Shown: piece after piece, positions 8,335-16,592 of the stretch | Layout: each line of letters starts with the position of its first letter | Position numbering within the stretch: the stretch's first letter is position 1 | Notes under the pieces: generated by a model | What the model saw: the letters and a program-made list of their open reading frames with translations, nothing else | Told to the model about the DNA's origin: nothing | The model's database searches: none | Assembly: GCA_035501615.1 (NCBI GenBank) | Contig: DATJVY010000117.1 | Coordinates: forward strand, 114,536 to 178,535 | Origin: RPRB01 sp035501615 | GTDB taxonomy: Bacteria; Myxococcota; Myxococcia; Myxococcales; Myxococcaceae | DNA length: 64,000 bases | Direction of reading: 5' to 3' | Made by a program: the position numbers and the translations under genes

Positions 8335-9558
8335 ATGGGTCGACGCGCGCTCGTCGCCACGCTCCTGACGGCGGTGGCCTGCAGCCGGGGGACGGTGCCT
8401 CGTCCACCGGGGGGGGATCCGATCACGACCGACGGCGTTCTCGCCCGGTCGAACCTGGAGGCGATGATCGCGGCGTACGAGGGGATGGTCGCCCGCGAGC
8501 CAGCGTGGGGAAGTGCCCGTCTCTCGCTGGTCACCCTGCTCGAGGCCCGTGCCTCGACCTACGGGCGCGTCGAGGATCTCGAGCGCGCCGTGCAGATCGC
8601 CGAGGACGGCGTCCTCCGGGCGCCGCGGAGCCCCGAGGCCTGGCTCGGGCGTGCTTCGGCGCGGGCGGGACTCCACCGGTTCGCCGATGCCGGGGGGGAC
8701 CTCGATCGGGCGCTCGCCCTCGGTGCCGACACCGATGCGCTCGCCGCCCAGCGCGCCTCGATCGCGCTCGCCCGGGGCGCGCTCTCCACCGCGCTGGAGA
8801 TTTCCCGCGCGCGGGCGGTCCGCGAGCCCGGAATGGCGACCGACGGCGCGCTCGGCGTGGTGCTCGCCGAGTCGGGAGACGAGGGGGGTGCGGCCCGGGC
8901 ATTCGCCCGCGCCCTCGCCGCCTACCGGGACACCAGCCCCTTCCCGGTCGCCTTCGTCGAGTTCCGGCAGGGGCTCCTCGCCGAACGGACCGGCGACCTC
9001 GACCGCGCGACCGAGCGCTACGGTGCCGTCCTCCGGCGGCTTCCCGGCCACGCCCAGGCGGCGGTGCACCTGGCCTCGGTCGAGATGGCCCGTGGCCGGC
9101 TCGATGCCGCGGCCACCGCGCTCGACACGCTTCTCCCCGGGGCATCGGATCCGGAGATCGCCGCGACCCGGGCCGGCCTCGCTCGTCGCCGGGGAGATCC
9201 GAGCGAGGCCGCGCGCCAGGACTCCCTCGCCCGGGAACGGTACCTCGCCCTCCTCGCGAGGCATCCCGAGGCCTTCGCCGATCACGCCGCGCGGTTCTTC
9301 CTGGGTCGAGAACCGGTCGAGGCGCTCCGCTGGGCGCGAGCCAACCTCGAGGTCCGCCAGACGTCCGATGGCTTCGATCTGGCCCTCACCGCGGCGCTCC
9401 GGGCCGGCGATGGAGCCGCGCGCTGCATCCTCGCCCGAGGGGCTGGAGCGCTCGCCGTTCGCACGCCCAGGCTCGATCGCCTCGTGAGCGAGGGCCTGCG
9501 CGACTGCGAGAACCGAGCGCAGGAGCCCGGCGGAGGTCCGGGCGGAGCGAGGCAGTGA
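8335..9558 (+). CDS. Exported tetratricopeptide-repeat protein
   Basis: 407 aa. A short basic then hydrophobic N-terminus with Cys at about 16 (LLTAVACS) suggests a lipoprotein or cleaved signal, though the lipobox is imperfect. The remainder is alpha-helical and Ala/Leu/Arg-rich with repeated TPR-like units such as EAWLGRASARAGLHRFADAGGD and GDLDRATERYGAVLRRLPGHAQA. It starts 2 bp after the DUF4331 lipoprotein stop, so it belongs to the same transcript. Probably a scaffold for the exported DUF4331 proteins; the exact role is unknown. Confidence 0.8.
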   Translation: MGRRALVATLLTAVACSRGTVPRPPGGDPITTDGVLARSNLEAMIAAYEGMVAREPAWGSARLSLVTLLEARASTYGRVEDLERAVQIAEDGVLRAPRSPEAWLGRASARAGLHRFADAGGDLDRALALGADTDALAAQRASIALARGALSTALEISRARAVREPGMATDGALGVVLAESGDEGGAARAFARALAAYRDTSPFPVAFVEFRQGLLAERTGDLDRATERYGAVLRRLPGHAQAAVHLASVEMARGRLDAAATALDTLLPGASDPEIAATRAGLARRRGDPSEAARQDSLARERYLALLARHPEAFADHAARFFLGREPVEALRWARANLEVRQTSDGFDLALTAALRAGDGAARCILARGAGALAVRTPRLDRLVSEGLRDCENRAQEPGGGPGGARQ

Positions 9559-9575
9559 GCCGAGCCGCCCCGGGT

Positions 9576-9917
9576 TCAGCCCCCGGGGGCGACGAAGGTG
9601 GGCTCGGCCAGCACCGACCGGCTGAGGCGGGTCACGTTCCCGAAGCGCGAGGTGTGGTCGTCGCGGATGCGCGCCGCCTCCGCCGAGCTGCGGTAGGCCT
9701 CGATCGCCTCGACGCTCGAGGACCGGTAGTGAACCACGTAGCGCGCCCATCCGTCCGGGGCGGGCTCGACGTCCTTCCACCGCGTTGCACCGAGGAATCC
9801 CGGCTGCCGGAGCACCGCGGCGACGTGCTCCTCGGTGAACCACCGGGACCAGGCCTGCTCGGCTTCGGGGGAAACCTCGATCATCACCCGGTACACGGCG
9901 TTGGCGCGGCCGCTCAC
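9576..9917 (-). CDS. DUF4286 family protein
   Basis: 113 aa. VYRVMIEVSPEAEQAWSRWF, EEHVAAVLRQPGFLGATRW and YVVHYRSSSVEAIEAY fit the ferredoxin-like dimeric alpha/beta-barrel family DUF4286. The GTG start overlaps the stop of the cystathionine synthase gene in a GTGA junction, so it is the last gene of the thrB-thrC-cbs string. A much longer open frame reaches upstream, but that is a shadow of cbs and thrC. No function is established; a small-molecule or quinone monooxygenase-like fold is possible. Confidence 0.8.
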   Translation of the reverse strand: MSGRANAVYRVMIEVSPEAEQAWSRWFTEEHVAAVLRQPGFLGATRWKDVEPAPDGWARYVVHYRSSSVEAIEAYRSSAEAARIRDDHTSRFGNVTRLSRSVLAEPTFVAPGG

Positions 9918-11293
9918 ATCCGCTCCGCGAGGTACTCGATGAGGTCGATCTTGGTGACGATGCCAATCACTTGCTCGTGCTCCTTCACCACGGCCACGTT
10001 GTCCTGGGCGAACACGTCCCGGAGCCGGTTCAGCGTCGCCTCGGGGCTCACCACGCCCTGGAGTGGGGCGATCAGCGGGTCGATGGCATCGTGGAAGCCC
10101 TGCTTCTTGGACACCAGCGCGTTGAGCAGATCGTACTCGTGGATCATCCCCACCGTTCCGCCGTGGGCGTCGCGCACCGGCATCTGGCTGAAGCCGTGCT
10201 TGCGCATCTGCTCGACCACCGCGTCGATCCGCTGACCCTTCTCGGCGAAGAGGACCGCCTGCTTCCGGGACCGGAGGAGATCCTTCACCCGGCCGGGCGA
10301 CTTGTCGTCCAGGGCGAAGCCGTTGTCCTTCATCCACTCGTCGCTGAAGAACTTGCTGATGTAGCTGTTGCCGGTGTCGGGGAGGATGACCACCACCACC
10401 TTGCCCTTGCCCAGCTCGCGGGCGATCTCCACCGCCACGTGCACCGCGGCGCCCGAGCTGCCGCCGCCGAACAGCCCCTCCTCCCGCGCCAGCCGCCGCG
10501 CGGTGTTGAAGCACTGCTGGTCGTCCACCTGGCGGATGTCGTCGATCACCGAGAAGTCCAGCGCCTTGCAGAGCATGTCCTCGCCGATGCCCTCGACCTT
10601 GTAGACGTGGGGCTCGGGCAGCTTCCCGGTCTGGAAGAAGCCCTGGTAGACGCTGCCCACCGGATCGACGCCGACATTGCGGATGGCGGGGTTCTTCTCC
10701 TTCAGGAACTTGCCCACCCCGGTCATCGTCCCGCCGGTCCCGAGGCCGGTGACGAACACGTCCAGCCGGCCCTCGAGCTGCTCCCAGAGCTCGGGCGCGG
10801 TGGTGAGGTAGTGCGCCTCGCCGTTGTCGGGGTTGTGATACTGGTTCAGGTAGAAGCTGTTCGGCGTCTCGCGCGCGATGCGCTTCGCCGTCTCGTAGTA
10901 GCTCTGCGGCGAGTCGGCGGGGACGTTGGTCGGCGTCACCACCACCTGCGCCCCGAGCGCCTTCAGCCGGTTGATCTTCTCCGCCGACATCTTGTCCGGC
11001 ATGGTGAACACGCAGCGGTAGCCCTTCACCGCCGCGGCCAGCGCCACCCCCATCCCGGTGTTGCCCGAGGTGTTCTCCACGATGGTGCCGCCGGGCTTCA
11101 GCTTCCCCTCCCGCTCGGCCTTCTCGATGATGTGCAGCGCCATCCGGTCCTTGATCGAGCCCCCGGGGTTCATGAACTCGCACTTGGCGTAGACCGTGGC
11201 GTCGTCCGGACCGACCAGCTTGGAGAGGCGGACCAGCGGGGTGTGGCCGATCGCCGAGAGGATGGTGGAGTGCACGTTCATGGGCTCCTGCAC
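9914..11293 (-). CDS. cbs: Cystathionine beta-synthase (PLP core plus two CBS domains)
   Basis: 459 aa. The N-terminal fold-type II PLP domain shows IGHTPLVRL, the Schiff-base lysine in NPGGSIKDRMA, SGNTGMGVA, and the phosphate-binding GTGGTMTGVGK and GGGSSGAAVHVA. From about residue 335 there is a C-terminal pair of CBS (Bateman) motifs, RIDAVVEQMRKHGFSQMPV and NRLRDVFAQDNVAVVKE. It condenses serine and homocysteine in transsulfuration; plain cysteine synthases lack the Bateman module. The start may be this ATG or the one at 11281. Follows thrB-thrC, linking homoserine metabolism to cysteine. Confidence 0.88.
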   Translation of the reverse strand: MQEPMNVHSTILSAIGHTPLVRLSKLVGPDDATVYAKCEFMNPGGSIKDRMALHIIEKAEREGKLKPGGTIVENTSGNTGMGVALAAAVKGYRCVFTMPDKMSAEKINRLKALGAQVVVTPTNVPADSPQSYYETAKRIARETPNSFYLNQYHNPDNGEAHYLTTAPELWEQLEGRLDVFVTGLGTGGTMTGVGKFLKEKNPAIRNVGVDPVGSVYQGFFQTGKLPEPHVYKVEGIGEDMLCKALDFSVIDDIRQVDDQQCFNTARRLAREEGLFGGGSSGAAVHVAVEIARELGKGKVVVVILPDTGNSYISKFFSDEWMKDNGFALDDKSPGRVKDLLRSRKQAVLFAEKGQRIDAVVEQMRKHGFSQMPVRDAHGGTVGMIHEYDLLNALVSKKQGFHDAIDPLIAPLQGVVSPEATLNRLRDVFAQDNVAVVKEHEQVIGIVTKIDLIEYLAERM

Positions 11294-11326
11294 ATACCAC
11301 CCCGGGAGCCCGGTGCGCCCCCCGCC

Positions 11327-12604
11327 TCAGCCGCCCGCATGGGCGAGGAGCCACCGCCGGAGCGCCCCTGCCTCGACGGCGAGCGGCTCGGCCCGGGAGG
11401 GGCGAGCGAGCAGCACCGCCAGCGCAGGCGGGACGGCCACCGGGTGACCCACCAGCGGCTCGACGATGGTCTCGAACTTGGCGGGGTGGGCGGTCGCGAC
11501 GACGGCCCAGGCGCCAGCCGCCCCTTCGCTCCGGAGCTGCTCGAGGACGTGGACCCCGGCCGCGGTGTGGGGACAGAACACCTGCCCGTGCCGGCGCTCG
11601 CCTTCCTGGATCGTCCGCGAGATCTGCGCGTCGGACACCGCCCTGGCCCGCAGCCGCGCCCGCAGCACCGCGGGGTCGGGAAAGGTCCAGCGGAGCCGCT
11701 CGAAGTTGCTCGGGTCGCCCACGTCCATCGCGTTGGCGAGCGTCGCCACGCTGGGCCGGCCCCGGTACACGCCGGACTCGAAGTACTCCACCAGGGTCCG
11801 GTTGGCGTTGGTGGCGAGGACGATCTCCCCGAGGGAGGCCCCGAGCTCGCGCGCCCAGACCGCGGCCAGCGCGTTGCCCAGGTTCCCGGTGGGGACGACG
11901 AGGTTCAGCGTCCCCCCGGCGCTCCATGCCGCGTGGGCGTGGTAGGCGAGCTGGGGGAGGAGCCGGCCGAGGCTGATGCTGTTCGCCGAGGTCAGCCGGA
12001 GCCCGGCGAGGGCAGGGTCCCCGAAGGCCTCCTTCACCATCCGCTGGCAGTCGTCGAACGTGCCCGCCACCCGGAGCGCGGTGACGTTGTCCCCGAACGC
12101 GCCGAGCTGGTGCGCCTGGCGCGGCGAGACCCGCCCGTCGGGGTAGAGCAGCACGACCCGGACTCCGGGCTGGCGGTGGAACGCCGCGGCCACGGCGCTG
12201 CCGGTGTCGCCCGAGGTCGCGACGAGCACGGTCCGCGTCCCGTCGCCTCGATGGAGCCGGCGGACGCACGCGGCCAGGAAGCGCGCGCCGTAGTCCTTGA
12301 AGGCCGCGGTCGGGCCGTGGAAGAGCTCGAGCGCGAGGTCCCCTTTCCCCCGGAGCGGCACCAGCGGCGCGGGGAAGCTGAAGGCCTCGGCCACCATGTC
12401 CGGCAGCGCGGCCTCCAGCCGATCGCCGGCGAAGAAGGGGGCCAGCACCGCCACGGCCGCGGAGCCGAGCGATCCGTCGCGGGGCGCCTCGACGCGGGGG
12501 AGCCGCGCGGGCACGAACAGCCCACCGTCCGCCGCGGTCCCCCGGAGCAGCGCCTCGGCGAGCGCGAGGTCCGCGGGGCCGCCCCGGGTGCTGCCGACGT
12601 TCAC
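11327..12604 (-). CDS. thrC: Threonine synthase
   Basis: 425 aa. A PLP enzyme converting O-phosphohomoserine to threonine. VNVGSTRGGPADLALAEALL and the downstream TAADGGLFVP are the typical ThrC opening; the PLP lysine is in GPTAAFKDYGARF, and SGDTGSAVAAAF, NSISLGRLLPQ and PTGNLGNALAA are diagnostic. The GTG at 12604 forms a GTGA overlap with the thrB stop. This fixes the start, although the frame stays open further upstream inside thrB. Confidence 0.95.
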   Translation of the reverse strand: MNVGSTRGGPADLALAEALLRGTAADGGLFVPARLPRVEAPRDGSLGSAAVAVLAPFFAGDRLEAALPDMVAEAFSFPAPLVPLRGKGDLALELFHGPTAAFKDYGARFLAACVRRLHRGDGTRTVLVATSGDTGSAVAAAFHRQPGVRVVLLYPDGRVSPRQAHQLGAFGDNVTALRVAGTFDDCQRMVKEAFGDPALAGLRLTSANSISLGRLLPQLAYHAHAAWSAGGTLNLVVPTGNLGNALAAVWARELGASLGEIVLATNANRTLVEYFESGVYRGRPSVATLANAMDVGDPSNFERLRWTFPDPAVLRARLRARAVSDAQISRTIQEGERRHGQVFCPHTAAGVHVLEQLRSEGAAGAWAVVATAHPAKFETIVEPLVGHPVAVPPALAVLLARPSRAEPLAVEAGALRRWLLAHAGG

Positions 12605-13527
12605 CCCACCACCCTCGCCGCGGGCGCGGCCACCGGGGAGACCCACACGTCGCAGGCGACGGAGGCCAAGGCGAAGGCCTTCTCCATCGCGGCCCCGATG
12701 CGATCCGCCCGGTCCGGGGTGCACCAGGCGAAGACGCTCGGGCCTCCTCCGGAGATGCTCGCCCCGAGCGCACCCTCGGCGAGGGCCGCCGCCTTCACCG
12801 GCCCGAAGCCTTTCACCAGCGGCGCCCGGAGCGGCTCCACCAGCACGTCGCGCAGGCCGGCGCGGATGGCCTCGAGGTCGTTCCGGTAGCAGCCGGCGAG
12901 CACCAGGGCCAGGTTCGCGCTCTGCTCCACGAACTGCGGAAGCTCGAACGGCCTCCGGAGCACCGCCCGCGCGGTCCGTGTCTCTAGGATCTGGTGAGGG
13001 TGGGCCAGCACGCAGGTCAACCCATCCGGCACCGGGACCTGAACGAGCCGGTCGTGGGTGGCGAGCACCAGGCCCCCGAGCAGCATCGGCCCCACGTTGT
13101 CGCCGTGCATGGCTCCGCTGGCCACCGCCTCGCCGGCGAGTGCGCAGGGGTAGAGCACCTCCAGCGGCGCCGCCCGGTCGAGCACCGCGTTCGCCGCGAC
13201 CAGGGCCGCGACGCACGAGGCGGCGGACCCTCCCATCCCCGAGCCGAGCGGGATGCCCTTCCGGATCCGGACCTCGAAGCCGTGGGCGAGGCCGAGCCGC
13301 GCCCGCAGCCCCAGCAGCGCCTGTCCGGCGGTGTTCTTCTCCGGTTCCAGCGGCAACCCGGTGACGACGCCCTCGACGGCCTCGATGCGCACCTCGGGGG
13401 CGTCGATCCGCGTGACCGTCACCTGGTCCGCGGGTCCGACGATGGCGTGTCCGAGGATGTCGAAGCCCACGCCGACGTTTCCCACCGAGGCGGGAGCGGC
13501 GGCCGTGGCGCTGCGAGGCCGATCCAT
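12601..13527 (-). CDS. thrB: Homoserine kinase (GHMP family)
   Basis: 308 aa. It phosphorylates L-homoserine for threonine synthase encoded next. GHMP motifs are ASVGNVGVGFDILGHA at the N-terminus, the ATP loop GIPLGSGMGGSAASCVAAL at about 90-108, and GASISGGGPSVFAW at the C-terminus. The ATG at 13527 is chosen because homology begins directly after it; the upstream open frame has no family signal and would invade the divergent promoter region. First gene of the thrB-thrC-cbs-DUF4286 unit. Confidence 0.94.
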   Translation of the reverse strand: MDRPRSATAAAPASVGNVGVGFDILGHAIVGPADQVTVTRIDAPEVRIEAVEGVVTGLPLEPEKNTAGQALLGLRARLGLAHGFEVRIRKGIPLGSGMGGSAASCVAALVAANAVLDRAAPLEVLYPCALAGEAVASGAMHGDNVGPMLLGGLVLATHDRLVQVPVPDGLTCVLAHPHQILETRTARAVLRRPFELPQFVEQSANLALVLAGCYRNDLEAIRAGLRDVLVEPLRAPLVKGFGPVKAAALAEGALGASISGGGPSVFAWCTPDRADRIGAAMEKAFALASVACDVWVSPVAAPAARVVG

Positions 13528-13600
13528 GTTCGTCGAGACTACAGCGGAAATCGGTCGAGCCGTTCGGTCCTCCTCCGCCGTGGTGCTACCCTTGCGTGCA

Positions 13601-14641
13601 ATGCACAGCGAGCAGGCCCTCCGGGACCAGGTGGCGCTCGCCACCGGTCGTCCGCAGGACGGCGCCCCAATCCTCCAGCTCAAGGGCGACGCGAGCAACC
13701 GCTCCTATCTCCGGGTCGGTCGCTGGCCGGACAGCCACGTGGTCATGGTGATGCCGCCCGGGCCACAGAAGAGCGAGGAGGCCAGCAAGGGCGGGCCGCC
13801 CGCCGAGCTGCCCTTCCTCAACGTGCACCGCTACCTCGAGGGGCTCGGGGTGCGCGTCCCGCGCATCCTCCGCTACGACCCGGCCGTGGCGATGATGGTC
13901 CTCGAGGACCTCGGCGACCTCACCTTCGAGCGGGCGCTGGAGGGAGCCTCGCGCGAGGAGCTCTACGGCCGCGCGGTGGACCTCCTCGCCACCATGCGCG
14001 CCTCCGCCGAGGCCCGGCCCGACCCGGGCTGCCTCGCCTTCGCCCGCGCCTTCGACGAGGAGCTGTACCTCTGGGAGCTCCACCACTTCCGGGAGTACGG
14101 CCTCGAGGCCTGGAGTGGAAGGACGCCCTCCGCGGACGAGCGAGCGCAGCTCGAGCGGTCCTTCGGCGGCATCGCCCGCCGCCTGGCCGCGGCGCCGCGT
14201 GGATTCACCCACCGCGACTACCAGAGCCGGAACCTCATGGTGACCGGGGGCGAGCTGGTGCTCATCGACTTCCAGGACGCGCTCCAGGGGCCGTGGCAGT
14301 ACGACTTGGTGGCGCTGCTGCGGGACAGCTACGTCGAGCTCGAGCCCGATCTGGTCGAGTCGATGGTCGACCGCTGGCTGGGGGAGTACGCCCGTGCCTC
14401 GGGCCGCGCGCTCGACCCGCGGGAGTTCCGTCGCTTCTTCGACCTCCTCACCGTGCAGCGCAAGCTGAAGGACGCCGCTCGCTTCGAGTTCATCCACCGG
14501 GTGAAGAAGAATTCCGGCTTCCTTCCCTCCATCCCCGCCTCGCTCCGCTACACCCGGACGGCGATGGAGCGGCTCTCCGACGACCCGGACGTCGCCGCGC
14601 TCCGCCAGGTCGCGGCGCGCTACGTCCCCGAGCTGAGCTGA
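13601..14641 (+). CDS. amgK: Aminoglycoside-phosphotransferase-fold sugar kinase, AmgK-like
   Basis: 346 aa. The kinase-like fold shows ILQLKGDASNRSYLRV at the N-terminus, MMVLEDLGD in the hinge, the catalytic loop GFTHRDYQSRNLMV and the metal motif LVLIDFQDALQGPWQYDLV. In Pseudomonas, AmgK phosphorylates anomeric MurNAc/GlcNAc and MurU then makes UDP-MurNAc, bypassing early peptidoglycan precursor synthesis. The next gene is a MurU-like nucleotidyltransferase with its ATG overlapping this stop, which supports the assignment. Substrate not proven. Confidence 0.85.
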   Translation: MHSEQALRDQVALATGRPQDGAPILQLKGDASNRSYLRVGRWPDSHVVMVMPPGPQKSEEASKGGPPAELPFLNVHRYLEGLGVRVPRILRYDPAVAMMVLEDLGDLTFERALEGASREELYGRAVDLLATMRASAEARPDPGCLAFARAFDEELYLWELHHFREYGLEAWSGRTPSADERAQLERSFGGIARRLAAAPRGFTHRDYQSRNLMVTGGELVLIDFQDALQGPWQYDLVALLRDSYVELEPDLVESMVDRWLGEYARASGRALDPREFRRFFDLLTVQRKLKDAARFEFIHRVKKNSGFLPSIPASLRYTRTAMERLSDDPDVAALRQVAARYVPELS

Positions 14642-15933
14642 TGCCGCCGGGCACGCGCGCCTTCATCCTCGCCGCCGGGCTGGGCACCCGACTCCGGCCG
14701 CTGACCGACGCCTTCCCCAAGCCGGCGGTGCCTTTCCTCGGCGCGCCGCTCCTGCGCCGCACCCTCGCGGTGCTCGCCAGGGCGGGCGTGGACCGCGTCG
14801 CGATGAACACCCACCATCTCCCCGAGACGATGCGCCAGGTGGCCCGGGACGAGGCCGCCCGCCGGGGGCTCGCCGTCAGCGTGGTGCACGAGGCGGTCAT
14901 CCAGGGAACCGGTGGCGGCCTGCGGGGACTCGCCCGGGCGATGCCCGGGGACGACGTGGTGGTGGCCTGGAACGGGGACATCCTCTTCGCCCCGGACCTC
15001 GTTCCCCTGCTGCGGCTCCACCGTGCCTCGGGAGCGGCGGCGACGATGGTCCTCCTCCCGATGCCCGCGGGCCGGGGCTACGGCGTGGTGGAGGTCGACG
15101 GGCAGGGCAGGGTGCAGCGCATCGGCCGGGCGAACCCGGCGCCGCTGCCGGGCTGCGCCCCCTGGCACTTCAGCGGCGTGCACCTGCTCTCGCCCCGGGT
15201 GTTCGAGGTGATGGCGCCGGAGGGGCCGGAGGACATCAACCGCGACGTCTATCCCCGCCTCTTCGGCGAGGGAGCGGTGCGCGGCGTGGTGGTCGACGCG
15301 GCGTGGTCGGACCTGGGCTCGGCCGCGACGTACCTCGAGGCGCAGGCGGACGTGCTCCTCGGCCGCGTGCCGGATCCGCTCGGGCCCGAGTCGCCCCTCC
15401 AGGGCCGGGCCGGAGCGGGCGCGCTCGTCGAGGCCGGAGCGCGGGTTCACGCCGACGCCGAGCTCGCCCCGGACGTCTTCGTCGCCGCCGGCGTGGAGGT
15501 GCCCGCGGGCGCGCGCGTCCGGCGGAGCGCTCTCCTCGAAGGTGCCCGCGTCGACGCGGGCGAGGAGGTCGAGGAGGAGATCCGCTGGGCGGGGCGCCGG
15601 CTGTCGGTGCGCCTGCAGAGGGTGGCCGACCTCGCCGACGCGGTCTCCGAGTCGCTGAACGTCCTCGCACACCTCGCGTGGGCGAGCGACCTGGTCACCG
15701 CTGCCGGTGACCTGCCGTTCGAGTTCCGTGCGAGGAGCATCAAGGCGGTCCAGGCCGTGCAGCCGGTCCTCTCGCGGATCTCCGGCAGCGCCGATGCCGC
15801 CCGTCTCACCGAATCGGGAGCGCACCTCGAGCGACTCGCCGCGGCGCTGCAGGCGCTCGAGCCGGGCCGCGGCCCGGACATCCAGGAGCTGGCGCGTGCC
15901 TTCCTCCGGGCAGCCGGGTTCGCGCCCCCCTAG
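14641..15933 (+). CDS. murU: Sugar-1-phosphate nucleotidyltransferase, MurU-like, with helical C-terminal extension
   Basis: 430 aa. The catalytic domain begins FILAAGLGTRLRPLTDAFPKPAVPFLGAPL and carries the metal-binding WNGDILF, so it transfers a nucleotide to a sugar phosphate. About residues 255-320 look like short left-handed beta-helix repeats (GALVEAGARVHADAELAPDVFV...). From about residue 327 a further 100 or so residues, rich in Ala and Leu and predicted helical (VADLADAVSESLNVLAHLAW ...), are not part of MurU or GlmU-type enzymes I know. Pairs with the AmgK-like kinase for cell-wall sugar recycling (inference). Confidence 0.82.
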   Translation: MPPGTRAFILAAGLGTRLRPLTDAFPKPAVPFLGAPLLRRTLAVLARAGVDRVAMNTHHLPETMRQVARDEAARRGLAVSVVHEAVIQGTGGGLRGLARAMPGDDVVVAWNGDILFAPDLVPLLRLHRASGAAATMVLLPMPAGRGYGVVEVDGQGRVQRIGRANPAPLPGCAPWHFSGVHLLSPRVFEVMAPEGPEDINRDVYPRLFGEGAVRGVVVDAAWSDLGSAATYLEAQADVLLGRVPDPLGPESPLQGRAGAGALVEAGARVHADAELAPDVFVAAGVEVPAGARVRRSALLEGARVDAGEEVEEEIRWAGRRLSVRLQRVADLADAVSESLNVLAHLAWASDLVTAAGDLPFEFRARSIKAVQAVQPVLSRISGSADAARLTESGAHLERLAAALQALEPGRGPDIQELARAFLRAAGFAPP

Positions 15934-16031
15934 ATCGCCGACCATCCACCGCTGCCGGTGGCCGTTCACCGGCCGGGATTGCATCCGGCGCCCGCCTCCG
16001 CTCGGATCGTCGGAAACCGGAGGGCCACCCC

Positions 16032-16514
16032 ATGCAGATGCCGACGCCGACCGACGAACACCGGAAGCTCCACCGCCTCGCCGGCACCTGGGTCGGCGAG
16101 GAGAAGCTCGAGCCCTCGCCCTGGGGCCCGGGCGGCGCGGCCACGGGACGCCTCTCCGGCCGCGTCGCCCTGGACGGAATGTTCGTCGTCTCCGACTACG
16201 TCGAGGAGAAGGACGGCAAGGTCACCTACGGTGGCCACGGGGTCTTCGGCTGGGACGGACGGGCGAAGACCGTCGTCTGGTACTGGTTCGACTCGATGGG
16301 GGACGCACCCCCCGAGCCTGCACGCGGGACCTGGGACGGAGACGTCCTCGTCCTCCGGTCCGCCAGCCCCCGGGCGCAAGGCCGCTACACCTACCGCTTC
16401 CACGGCGACGACCGGTACGAGTTCCGCCTCGAGAACTCGTTCGACGGCGGCAAGAGCTGGGTCAAGTTCATGGAGGGCACGTATCGGCGGACCGGTGGCG
16501 GGTCTTCGCCGTGA
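16032..16514 (+). CDS. DUF1579 family protein
   Basis: 160 aa. HRKLHRLAGTWVGEEKLEPSPWGPGG, the central GVFGWDGRAKTVVWYWFDSMG and the final RYEFRLENSFDGGKSW match DUF1579, a small calycin-like beta-barrel family of unknown function. There is no signal peptide, so it is probably cytoplasmic. A GGAGG Shine-Dalgarno sequence lies just upstream of the ATG. It stands alone between the MurU-like gene and the phosphoesterase. Confidence 0.82.
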   Translation: MQMPTPTDEHRKLHRLAGTWVGEEKLEPSPWGPGGAATGRLSGRVALDGMFVVSDYVEEKDGKVTYGGHGVFGWDGRAKTVVWYWFDSMGDAPPEPARGTWDGDVLVLRSASPRAQGRYTYRFHGDDRYEFRLENSFDGGKSWVKFMEGTYRRTGGGSSP

Positions 16515-16592
16515 CGGCCGGGTGACATTGCACAGCCTCGCGGGGTGCCAGGTTGCCCGCGTCAGGATACGGCCCCATCGTCGGGCGCAGCC

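Noticed and set aside
9576..12773. A 1065-codon open frame on the minus strand running across cbs and thrC
   Set aside because: GC-rich shadow frame; only its last 113 codons (DUF4286) are coding. The rest lies opposite or out of frame with clear enzyme genes.
9971..12889. A 972-codon open frame on the plus strand opposite cbs-thrC-thrB
   Set aside because: Composition rich in Arg/His/Gly/Val with no domain, typical of antisense shadow frames at very high GC; the opposite strand has well-identified enzymes.
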